Below, piece after piece: positions 26,826 through 34,543 of a DNA stretch of 42,322 nucleotides. The notes under the pieces were generated by a model that saw only the letters and a program-made list of their open reading frames with translations, made no database searches and was not told the origin of the DNA. A program made the translations under genes and the position numbers. Each line of letters begins with the position of its first letter. Within the stretch, counting starts at the first letter, position 1. Source of the DNA: Gammaproteobacteria bacterium (lineage in GTDB: Bacteria > Pseudomonadota > Gammaproteobacteria > JAUHZG01); the NCBI GenBank assembly GCA_030425845.1, contig JAUHZG010000003.1, forward strand, positions 1 to 42,322, read 5' to 3'.

Positions 26826-27968
26826 ATGAATCAAATTTCAGATAAACACTATTATCAAACGGCACGCACTATCACGCTCATTAGCCTTGTCTGTAATGCG
26901 TTGCTGAGTGCGTTTAAGATCACCTTTGGGATTATCGGGTACTCGCACGCGTTGCTATCAGATGGCGTTCACTCACTTTCTGATCTGTTAACGGATGCGA
27001 TTATTATCTTTGTGGCGAAGGTATCGACCACCCAGGCGGATGAGGACCATCCCTATGGGCATGGGCGCTATGAGACGATAGCGACGATTTTTCTGGCGAT
27101 GATAATCATGTTCGCCGGTGGTGAGATTGTCTATCGTAGCATTATTAATTTCTCTTTGCCGGTGACACATCTGCCCAGCACCATGGCCTTAATCGTCACG
27201 CTGGCCTCCATCGCGTTGAATGAAGGCTTGTATCATTTGACGTACAAGCGTGCAAAAGAGATTAACTCAACTATCATCGAAGCCAATGCTTGGCATCACC
27301 GTGTCGATGGGTTTTCATCCATTATTGTACTGATAAGCATACTAGGTACCTGGCTGGGGGCGGCACACTTAGACTCGGTAGCCTCTATATTGGTTGCTTT
27401 CTTCATTTTTCGAATGGGCTTTCACATGGTGTTTGAGAGCGTAAGCGAGCTCGTTGACACGGGGCTAGACAGCGAAGAGCTTGCGGCTATTCATCAGCAT
27501 ATTCTTTCAGTAGAGGGCGCCCAAGCGGTTCATCAACTGCGCACACGTAAAATGCGTGGCCAAGTGTTTTTAGACGTGCACATTATTGTTTCAAGTACTA
27601 TTAGTGTTTCTGAAGGGCATTTTCTTGCAGATAAGGTGGCGCATGCATTGCTAGATAATATAGCGAATGTGACGGATGTCACGGTACATGTCGATCCTGA
27701 GGATGATGATATTATCACCGAGGAACCACAGTTTCCGATGCGCAGTGAGTTGCTTGACCAATTGAAACCGCTAATCGAGCATTTGCCCGGAGGGAAGTCC
27801 GCAGAGATTGTCATCCATTACCTCGATGGCAAGGTGACACTGGAGCTGGTGCTGATGAGTAGAGATTTACCAGGCACACTCGATCTAGCCTCTCTCAAGC
27901 CCGAGTATGATAAGGCGCTTGGTGCATTGACGTCAGTGGCAGGCTATAGCTTACGGGTTCTGCTGTAG
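26826..27968 (+). CDS. Cation diffusion facilitator metal exporter
   Basis: A 380-residue inner-membrane CDF antiporter (FieF/MamB-like) for Zn2+, Fe2+, Mn2+ or similar. Six spans fill residues 1-205. Metal-site residues sit in the SDGVHSLSD motif of span 2 and the WHHRVDG motif of span 5. The loop carries DEDHPYGHGRYE. The cytoplasmic C-terminal domain (about 210-300) has HQLRTRKMRGQVFLDVHI and a His/Asp-rich end. A second C-terminal region (VHVDPEDDDIITEEPQFP onward) makes it longer than FieF. I chose the ATG at 26826, not the frame start inside the patatin gene. The genes are 4 bp apart. Confidence 0.9.
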   Translation: MNQISDKHYYQTARTITLISLVCNALLSAFKITFGIIGYSHALLSDGVHSLSDLLTDAIIIFVAKVSTTQADEDHPYGHGRYETIATIFLAMIIMFAGGEIVYRSIINFSLPVTHLPSTMALIVTLASIALNEGLYHLTYKRAKEINSTIIEANAWHHRVDGFSSIIVLISILGTWLGAAHLDSVASILVAFFIFRMGFHMVFESVSELVDTGLDSEELAAIHQHILSVEGAQAVHQLRTRKMRGQVFLDVHIIVSSTISVSEGHFLADKVAHALLDNIANVTDVTVHVDPEDDDIITEEPQFPMRSELLDQLKPLIEHLPGGKSAEIVIHYLDGKVTLELVLMSRDLPGTLDLASLKPEYDKALGALTSVAGYSLRVLL

Positions 27969-28037
27969 CTATTTGCTTTGTCCTTGGGTTAGAATATTGT
28001 TTTAACTTTATTCGTTTTACGACGCCAGGGGGCATGC

Positions 28038-29441
28038 ATGTCAGATATCTTAGAACACATCAAACAAGAAGAAATCAGCTTCATCGATTTACGTTTTACC
28101 GACACACTCGGCAAAGAGCAACATGTCACTATTCCAAGCGGTGTTGTCGATACCGAATTTTTTACTGAAGGTAAGATGTTCGACGGTTCTTCTATCTCTG
28201 GTTGGAAGAGTATCCATAATTCTGACATGATCCTAAAGCCCGATGTGGATACTGCGGTTCGCGATCCCTTCTGTGAAGAGGCGACGCTCAATATACGTTG
28301 CGACATTGTTGAGCCTAGCACCATGATGCCTTATGAGCGCGATCCACGATCTCTGGCCAAAAAAGCCGAAGAATACTTAAAATCTACCGGGATAGCCGAT
28401 ACCTGCTTCTTTGGGCCTGAGCCTGAGTTTTTTATTTTTGATGATGTTCGTTGGAATGTTGAAATGCGCGGGGCGTCTTATTCGGTTGATTCGGCTGAAG
28501 CGGCATGGAACTCGAACAAGATCATCGAAGGCGGTAACATTGGACACCGTCCTTCGGTCAAAGGCGGTTACTTTCCGGTGCCACCGGTTGATTCGTCGCA
28601 GGATCTGCGCTCTACCATGTGTATGATCCTAGAAGAGATGGGGCTTAAGGTCGAAGCTCACCACCATGAGGTGGCGACCGGTAACCAAAACGAAATTGCC
28701 ACTCAGTTCAACACATTAGTGAAGAAAGCGGATGAAATGCAAATCCTCAAATATGTCGTCCACAATGTTGCGCATGCCTACGGTAAGTCAGCCACATTCA
28801 TGCCTAAACCTTTAGTTGGCGACAATGGTAGTGGTATGCATTGCCATCAGTCATTGGCGAAAGACGGCAAAAATATCTTTGCCGGGGATAACTATGCGGG
28901 GTTATCGGATGAAGCGCTTTATTATATTGGTGGTATCATCAAACACGCTAAAGCGATTAATGCCTTCACCAACTCAACTACCAATAGCTATAAGCGCTTG
29001 GTACCTGGTTTTGAAGCGCCGGTCTTGTTGGCTTATTCTTCTCGCAATCGCTCAGCGTCTATTCGGGTGCCTTATGTTGCTAATCCTAAAGCAAGACGAA
29101 TTGAGGTGCGCTTCCCAGATGCCGCATGTAACCCATACTTGGCGTTCACGTCAATGTTGATGGCGGGTCTCGATGGGATCAAAAACAAAATCCACCCAGG
29201 TGAAGCGATGGAGAAAGATCTTTATGATTTACCTACTGAAGAAACACAAGAGATCCCACACGTGGCAAGTTCATTAAAAGAAGCCTTGAACGCACTGGAT
29301 GAGGATAGAGCCTTTCTGCTAGAAGGCGATGTGTTCACTAATGATGTGATTGAAGGCTACAAAAAACTCAAAGAAGCAGAGTGGTTGCGCTACATGATGA
29401 CAACGCATCCGGTCGAATTTGAGCTTTACTATAGTTTGTAA
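28038..29441 (+). CDS. glnA: Glutamine synthetase type I
   Basis: A 467-residue dodecameric GS-I that makes glutamine from glutamate, ammonia and ATP. Visible signatures include [10 protein letters not shown], the metal-site block [34 protein letters not shown] and the Arg-rich [10 protein letters not shown]. The adenylylation Tyr396 lies in [10 protein letters not shown], so activity is probably controlled by GlnE. AGGGGG precedes the ATG. I see no sigma-54 promoter (GG-N10-GC) in the 69-bp gap. The downstream DUF4124 gene matches a common gammaproteobacterial order, but ntrB/ntrC do not follow. Confidence 0.97.
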   Translation: MSDILEHIKQEEISFIDLRFTDTLGKEQHVTIPSGVVDTEFFTEGKMFDGSSISGWKSIHNSDMILKPDVDTAVRDPFCEEATLNIRCDIVEPSTMMPYERDPRSLAKKAEEYLKSTGIADTCFFGPEPEFFIFDDVRWNVEMRGASYSVDSAEAAWNSNKIIEGGNIGHRPSVKGGYFPVPPVDSSQDLRSTMCMILEEMGLKVEAHHHEVATGNQNEIATQFNTLVKKADEMQILKYVVHNVAHAYGKSATFMPKPLVGDNGSGMHCHQSLAKDGKNIFAGDNYAGLSDEALYYIGGIIKHAKAINAFTNSTTNSYKRLVPGFEAPVLLAYSSRNRSASIRVPYVANPKARRIEVRFPDAACNPYLAFTSMLMAGLDGIKNKIHPGEAMEKDLYDLPTEETQEIPHVASSLKEALNALDEDRAFLLEGDVFTNDVIEGYKKLKEAEWLRYMMTTHPVEFELYYSL

Positions 29442-29467
29442 GTGTTAACTATTACAGGAGTATACCA

Positions 29468-30034
29468 TTGAGGGTAATTGGGCTGATAAGTTTATTATTG
29501 ATTTTTGGCGTAGGGGGGGCCCAGATTTATCGCCATGTTGACAGTAATGGCCGAATTACCTTTAGTGATATTCCCTCCGATGGGGCAACAGCTGTACGCC
29601 TTGACAACTTGCAAGTGATCACCAACCCCAACTATACGCCTAATGAGACCGAGGAAGGTGATGTGGATGACAATGGACAAGCCACGGATGAAGAGACACC
29701 ACAGTTATTTACTATTACCTTGACCAAACCCGCGGAAAAAGCCACGGTAAGAGAAAACAACGGTAACGTTGAGGTGGCTTGGAAGCTAAGCCGTGCACTC
29801 GGCAAAAATGAATCGGTTATTGTCTTGTTAGACGGTAAAGATATGGGGATCAAGATAAAATCTAACGGTGCAAAGCTCACTAACGTCGATAGAGGCACCC
29901 ATACTTTACAGGTTGAAGTGATCAAAATGCTGGGTGACACACAGCTGTCGGAAGTGAAAAGTGACACGGTTACTTTTTACATGCATAGAATGATCAAGCC
30001 TAAGGCACCAACACCCGTCCCACCTGCTTCGTAG
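29468..30034 (+). CDS. Secreted DUF4124-domain protein downstream of glnA
   Basis: A 188-residue protein with a signal peptide (about 1-18, ending GGA). Its DUF4124 strand pair is IYRHVDSNGRITFSDIP. A proline-tailed beta domain (about 75-175) has an Ig/fibronectin-like look (TLTKPAEKATVRENNGNVEVAW, given in part), ending in PKAPTPVPPAS. The start codon is TTG, with AGGAG seven bases before it. DUF4124 genes often follow glnA in this class, function unknown. The stop is one base before the alkB ATG, so the genes are co-transcribed. Confidence 0.78.
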   Translation: MRVIGLISLLLIFGVGGAQIYRHVDSNGRITFSDIPSDGATAVRLDNLQVITNPNYTPNETEEGDVDDNGQATDEETPQLFTITLTKPAEKATVRENNGNVEVAWKLSRALGKNESVIVLLDGKDMGIKIKSNGAKLTNVDRGTHTLQVEVIKMLGDTQLSEVKSDTVTFYMHRMIKPKAPTPVPPAS

Positions 30035-30035
30035 C

Positions 30036-30605
30036 ATGAGCGTTGTTGTCAAATCTGTGAATAGCGAGGTGCGCCTGTATCCAGGAATTTTTTCCTCTGT
30101 TGAATTCAAAAATTTGGAAGTTGCTATTGATTGGCAACATGAGAGCTTGATGCTGTATGGCAGGCAAGTACGTGTACCAAGACTCGTAGCCTTTTATGGT
30201 GATGCTGGCGTTCATTATCGTTATTCGGGACTAGATCATTTAGCCTTACCCTGGCTGCACGATTTGCGTGAAATTCGTGATACACTGCAAAGCGAGTTTT
30301 CGCAGGTATTTAACAGTGTTTTGGCGAACTTCTATCGAGATGGCAGTGATCACATGGGATGGCATCAAGATAACGAACCAGCATTAGGGAGCAATCCTGT
30401 GATTGCTTCAGTTTCGCTTGGGCAAACAAGACGTTTTAAACTACGTCATAAACAAACACGTGAGGTGATGGCGATTGATTTAACACACGGAGATGTATTG
30501 CTCATGCAAGGCGCGTGTCAGCATGAATATGAACATACGCTGACAAAAACAGCTAAGCCAGTTGCCGGTAGAATCAACTTAACATTCAGACAGATAAACA
30601 GGTGA
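30036..30605 (+). CDS. alkB: AlkB-family DNA dealkylase
   Basis: A 189-residue Fe(II)/2-oxoglutarate dioxygenase that removes 1-methyladenine and 3-methylcytosine lesions. Iron ligands are His110 and Asp112 (WHQDNE) and His167. The 2-oxoglutarate-binding arginines are in GRINLTFR (Arg179 and Arg185). The substrate loop LANFYRDGSDHMGWH is in the ALKBH2-like style rather than the E. coli AlkB style. It belongs to the run glnA-DUF4124-alkB-rdgB, with gaps of only a few bases, which pairs DNA repair with nucleotide-pool cleaning. Confidence 0.92.
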   Translation: MSVVVKSVNSEVRLYPGIFSSVEFKNLEVAIDWQHESLMLYGRQVRVPRLVAFYGDAGVHYRYSGLDHLALPWLHDLREIRDTLQSEFSQVFNSVLANFYRDGSDHMGWHQDNEPALGSNPVIASVSLGQTRRFKLRHKQTREVMAIDLTHGDVLLMQGACQHEYEHTLTKTAKPVAGRINLTFRQINR

Positions 30606-30609
30606 GAAG

Positions 30610-31209
30610 ATGAGTGAACAAACAATTGTTTTAGCGACGAGTAATCAAGGTAAACTAGCCGAATATCAAGCGCTATTAGATCCTGTGGGGTTTAGCGTAA
30701 AGGCACAAAGCGAGTTTGACGTGACTGACGCCGAAGAAACCGGCAAGACCTTTGTTGAGAATGCCATTTTGAAAGCGCGCAATGCGTGTGAGCAAACGGG
30801 TTTAGCGGCGATGGCGGATGACTCGGGTTTGGTGGTTGATGCTTTAGGCGGGGCGCCTGGGATTTATTCGGCTCGCTATGCAGGAGTAGGTGCTGGCAGT
30901 GAAGCGTGTAACGCGAAATTACTTGAAAGCTTAGAAGGCGTGCCTGAGCAAGAGCGTCGTGCGCATTTTCATTGTGCTTTTGTCTTTATGAGTCATGCAG
31001 ACGATCCCGATCCGGTGATTTGTCAGGGGCGATGGTTTGGTTCGATTCTGTTAGCGCCGATGGGCGAGAAAGGGTTTGGTTATGATCCGTTATTTTACGT
31101 ACCAGATCATCACTGCTCGGCTGCGGAACTTGAGCTGGCTGTTAAGAATGAAATCAGTCACCGCGGACAAGCGATGCAGATGTTTTTAGGGATGTTGCAA
31201 GGAGCATAG
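30610..31209 (+). CDS. rdgB: dITP/XTP pyrophosphatase
   Basis: A 199-residue Ham1/RdgB enzyme that hydrolyses dITP, ITP and XTP to monophosphates so deaminated purines are not incorporated. Signatures are LATSNQGKLAEYQ at the N-terminus, MADDSGLVVDALGG (metal and base recognition), EKGFGYDPLFYVP, and SHRGQAMQ at the end. GGTGAG precedes the ATG, four bases after alkB. Directly downstream lie a GGTAG repeat and copy 2 of the palindromic element. Confidence 0.96.
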   Translation: MSEQTIVLATSNQGKLAEYQALLDPVGFSVKAQSEFDVTDAEETGKTFVENAILKARNACEQTGLAAMADDSGLVVDALGGAPGIYSARYAGVGAGSEACNAKLLESLEGVPEQERRAHFHCAFVFMSHADDPDPVICQGRWFGSILLAPMGEKGFGYDPLFYVPDHHCSAAELELAVKNEISHRGQAMQMFLGMLQGA

Positions 31210-31233
31210 GGCGTAATCCACCGATGAAAAATA

Positions 31234-31256
31234 GGTAGTCACGCACGTTGTGCTAA
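31234..31256. repeat. GGTAG-family repeat fragment beside the element
   Basis: The sequence shares 16 bases (ACGCACGTTGTGCTAA) and the leading GGTAG with the hairpin at 11228-11255, but its right arm is missing. Three bases later the 168-bp element begins, so the missing half may have been displaced or lost at insertion. Confidence 0.6.
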
Positions 31257-31258
31257 TT

Positions 31259-31426
31259 ATCCTAGAAACGGCAGTTGGGCGCACATTTCTAGGATAACAG
31301 ATTGATTTAGATAGCATTACAAAAAAAATCTGAAGTCACCTTGTTGGTGATGAAGACTTTTTTTGTAATGCTAGATGAATCAAGATGTTGCGCTAGAATG
31401 GGTGAATCAACTGCCGTTTCTAGGAT
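31259..31426 (-). mobile_element. 168-bp composite palindromic element, copy 2
   Basis: This is the reverse-orientation partner of 6782-6948. A complete 37-bp REP unit lies at 31259-31295; the other end closes CAACTGCCGTTTCTAGGAT. The core holds a long nested hairpin: outer arms TAGCATTACAAAAAAA and TTTTTTTGTAATGCTA, inner arms GTCACC and GGTGAT (one mismatch). The outer stem is perfect here but mutated in copy 1, so copy 2 looks younger or better preserved. It contains no ORF of note. Confidence 0.85.
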
Positions 31427-31459
31427 TATGATAAAACGAGTAAGAAAACATAAGCTACC

Positions 31460-33163
31460 ATGACAGAAGTAAAATCACTCTTACAGCAAGCCTTACATTG
31501 GCACCAGCAAGATGAACACGAGCGGGCACAATCGTATTACCAAAAAGTGCTTGTACTCGCCCCTGATAATACCGACGCATTACATGGTTTTGCATTTTTA
31601 TGTGCACAGCTAGGTGAGTACGATAAGGCAAAAGTACTACTGGAGAAAGCATTAAGTGTAGAACCGCACAATCCTACTTTTCGTAATAGTATGGGCAACA
31701 TCTTGATGCGTCAAAAGGATCACCGCGCGGCGACTGAACAGTACTTACTGGTGACCGAGTTTGCTCCTGACTATCCAGAGGGCTTTAATAATTTAGCCAA
31801 CGCGTACTCTGCGCGCGGTTTATTTGATGAAGCATTAGCGGCATATGCGAGTGCGACAGAGCTTGCGCCCGATTATGTGGAGGCGCACTTCAATTTGGGA
31901 CTGCTGTTGATGCGCTTTAAACGCTATCGTGAAGCTTGCATCTCGTTCAACAATGTCATCCGTCTATTTGAGCATCATAGTCCGGCACACTTTCAGTTAG
32001 CGAGCTGCTATTACTTAGAGGAGCAATATGGCAAGGCGCTTGAACATTATCAAATAGTGATGGATAAGCAGCCTCACAATATAGAAGCGATCATCAACAG
32101 CGGGGCATGCCAACTCAAGCTTGGTGACAAAGACGGTGCTCTTGGGTTATTTAATCAAGCTGTCAATTTAGATAAAAGTCATGCCGAAGCCAGAGAAAAT
32201 CTCGCCGCATTATATGTGGATCTCGGTTTTTTCGATCAGGCACTTTATCATTATCATGAACTTTTAAAGCATCATAAAGCCTCAAATGACATTCATTACA
32301 ACATGGCACTTTGTTTCATGGGGCAGGGACAGCTTGAGCAAGCTATCCACTTATATCAACAAATATTACAAACCACACCTAGACATGTACCGTCATTAAT
32401 TAACTTAGCAAGTTGCCATCTACAGCGCGATGAGCAACAAAAAGCGATGTCGATCTTTGAGCAAGCACTCTCAATCGAGCCAAACAATGATTATGCTCTT
32501 TTTATGCTAAAAGCCTTACGTGGCGAGTCCTGTGATGCCCCTCCGGCTAGCTATGTCACGACGCTTTTTGATAACTATGCGGATCATTTTGAGCGTCATG
32601 CTGAGCGTGGCTTACAGTATCGAGTACCAGAGTTAATCCGAGATGAACTAATTTCTCTTTATCCGAACAAACAATGGCGATTGTGTGATCTAGGTGCAGG
32701 AACCGGATTAGCTGCTAAGGCATTACATGATTCAGTACGTGAAGCAGTTGCTATCGATCTCTCGCCTAAGATGTGTGAAAAAGCACGCGAGAGTGAACAA
32801 TATGACTCGGTGATTTGTGGCGATTTGCTCAGTGCGCTGACAACTTTGACGAAGCCATTTGACTTATTTGTTGCAGCTGATGTCTTTGTTTATCTTGGTG
32901 ATCTTGAGCCCGTGTTTACTGAGATTCGTGCGCTCAGTGAGATGGGTACAGTCATTGCGTTTACTACAGAGATGGCCGATGACCGTGCGGGTGTGTCACT
33001 CACTCCCTTTGGCCGCTTTGCGCATAGTGAAGCGTATTTGGTTTCTGTGTTAGAGGCGAGAGGTTTTGCTGTGAAAACTTTTCGCGAGGTGATATTGCGT
33101 ATGCATCGAGATAAACCGTTGTCTGGGTATTTGGTAGTGGCTGAGCTACAGCATTTACACTAG
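31460..33163 (+). CDS. TPR-repeat protein fused to a methyltransferase
   Basis: A 567-residue cytoplasmic protein. Residues 5-350 hold about ten tetratricopeptide repeats (for example PEGFNNLANAYSARGLFDEAL and PSLINLASCHLQRDEQ, in part), a protein-protein scaffold. Residues about 365-565 are a class I SAM-dependent methyltransferase: a linker FDNYADHFERH, motif I CDLGAGTGLAAKAL (near 407-420), AIDLSPKMCEKAR, and VADVFVYLGDL. TPR-methyltransferase fusions of this kind occur in proteobacteria, and their targets are mostly unknown. The repeat element ends 33 bp upstream of its ATG, which has no clear ribosome-binding site, so transcription may start within or near the element. Confidence 0.85.
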   Translation: MTEVKSLLQQALHWHQQDEHERAQSYYQKVLVLAPDNTDALHGFAFLCAQLGEYDKAKVLLEKALSVEPHNPTFRNSMGNILMRQKDHRAATEQYLLVTEFAPDYPEGFNNLANAYSARGLFDEALAAYASATELAPDYVEAHFNLGLLLMRFKRYREACISFNNVIRLFEHHSPAHFQLASCYYLEEQYGKALEHYQIVMDKQPHNIEAIINSGACQLKLGDKDGALGLFNQAVNLDKSHAEARENLAALYVDLGFFDQALYHYHELLKHHKASNDIHYNMALCFMGQGQLEQAIHLYQQILQTTPRHVPSLINLASCHLQRDEQQKAMSIFEQALSIEPNNDYALFMLKALRGESCDAPPASYVTTLFDNYADHFERHAERGLQYRVPELIRDELISLYPNKQWRLCDLGAGTGLAAKALHDSVREAVAIDLSPKMCEKARESEQYDSVICGDLLSALTTLTKPFDLFVAADVFVYLGDLEPVFTEIRALSEMGTVIAFTTEMADDRAGVSLTPFGRFAHSEAYLVSVLEARGFAVKTFREVILRMHRDKPLSGYLVVAELQHLH

Positions 33164-33169
33164 AGCACT

Positions 33170-34459
33170 CTACAGCTTGAGAGATATCTCATTTGTTAAT
33201 TCATTAAGCTGCGTTAAGGGTATAAATTTGATGGTGGTGTCTTTCACTTTGATTGTGTCTATGAATGACTTAGTGACTACTATAGCGCTTTTGGGACTGT
33301 AAGCATCGATGAATGAATGGAAACCCCTTGTTAGCTTGGCTGACTTCATGTTTTGGTATTTGACTTCGATAGGCAAAAACTGCTCTTGATTTTTAAAGAG
33401 TACAAAATCGACTTCGGCACCAGATTTAGTGCGCCAATAATGAATGTTGTAGTTCATGAAGTTTTGAACTTTAAACTTGAGAATTTCTTGAAAAACAAAA
33501 TTTTCAACTAAGAGTCCATTGTCAGTCCTAGCCGAGAAGGCTGAAAAGTTATTAAGAGCACAATTACGAAAGCCATTATCAATAAAATAAAAAATGGGAT
33601 TGCTAGTTAACTCAGTACGTTTGTTTCCGACAAAGGGGGACGTTTTTTGTATAACGAATGTTCGTTCAAGTATGTCTAGATGGTTCCTTATGGTTGTAGT
33701 GCTGACGTTGCAATCTAAAGCTAATTGATTGTAATTGACAAGCTGGCCAGAACTATGGGCAAGTAACGTGATCAATTTGGTAAACACATCCGGTTTACCT
33801 ACTTTAAGGATCTCTATGATGTCTTTTTGTATGTAACGAGAATAAATTTGCTCTAGCTGGAATTGCTTCTTTGTTGATGAGACAACTTGTGGATAGCAGC
33901 CATATAGTAGAGCATCACCATCATTAAGATCTAAATCGCATTCTTTGACGCTAAAGGGATAGATGGTTGCAGTGATCTGCCTACCTGTCAGGTGTTCTTG
34001 AATTTTACTTTTTATTTCCAGCTGAGACGATCCGGTTACAATCAGCTTTAAAGGGAGACCAAGATCAATGATAGATTTAATGAGTAATCCAGGATAATCT
34101 AATCGCTGAATTTCATCAATGAAAATCAAAGGATGATCCATCGTAAACTGTTTGCGTGCTTCTTCGATAAATACGGGCGTCTTCAACCATTCACGGATTG
34201 AAGCATAGTCACAATTTAAATAGAGTAATGTGTTAAACCTTTTCTGATTAATTAACTCTTGGCACAAGAGTTTTCCCAAGGTGGTTTTACCTGCGCGCCT
34301 CGGGCCAACAAGTACAGTGCACAAAGAATCCCATTCTGGGTCCATTAAAAAAGACAGCTGATGCCTTTGTATCATAGCTGTGCTATCGATGGCTTTTACG
34401 TCGGGATTGCTAAGCCATGGGTTCAGCTGGTGCAACTCTTGGTATAACTTTGAGTCCAT
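33170..34459 (-). CDS. AAA ATPase with C-terminal DUF4143 domain (A)
   Basis: A 429-residue protein of the AAA_14/DUF4143 type. Walker A is GPRRAGKT (52-59) and Walker B is LIFIDEIQ (111-118). The sensor-like segment LKLIVTGSSQLEIKS and a winged-helix stretch (about 225-270) lie in the middle. The C-terminal DUF4143 part has the nuclease-like signature HYWRTKSGAEVDFVLF followed by PIEVKYQ, the D-(E/Q)-x-K spacing of the PD-(D/E)XK fold. AGGG lies before the ATG and falls within the dyad at 34464-34499. The function of the family is not established. Confidence 0.9.
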   Translation of the reverse strand: MDSKLYQELHQLNPWLSNPDVKAIDSTAMIQRHQLSFLMDPEWDSLCTVLVGPRRAGKTTLGKLLCQELINQKRFNTLLYLNCDYASIREWLKTPVFIEEARKQFTMDHPLIFIDEIQRLDYPGLLIKSIIDLGLPLKLIVTGSSQLEIKSKIQEHLTGRQITATIYPFSVKECDLDLNDGDALLYGCYPQVVSSTKKQFQLEQIYSRYIQKDIIEILKVGKPDVFTKLITLLAHSSGQLVNYNQLALDCNVSTTTIRNHLDILERTFVIQKTSPFVGNKRTELTSNPIFYFIDNGFRNCALNNFSAFSARTDNGLLVENFVFQEILKFKVQNFMNYNIHYWRTKSGAEVDFVLFKNQEQFLPIEVKYQNMKSAKLTRGFHSFIDAYSPKSAIVVTKSFIDTIKVKDTTIKFIPLTQLNELTNEISLKL

Positions 34460-34463
34460 ATAA

Positions 34464-34499
34464 CCCTACTAAAATTACGCATAAGTAATATAAGTAGGG
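34464..34499. promoter_or_regulatory. Nested dyad operator upstream of ATPase A
   Basis: Two concentric inverted repeats: outer arms CCCTACT and AGTAGGG, inner arms ATTAC and GTAAT, spacers of 3, 6 and 3 bases. All arms match perfectly. The dyad covers the ribosome-binding site of ATPase A (start 34459), so protein binding or RNA folding there would block translation or transcription. Confidence 0.6.
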
Positions 34500-34543
34500 T
34501 AGCACAGTTTTTATATGATAACAAAATCGAAAAAATCAACAGG

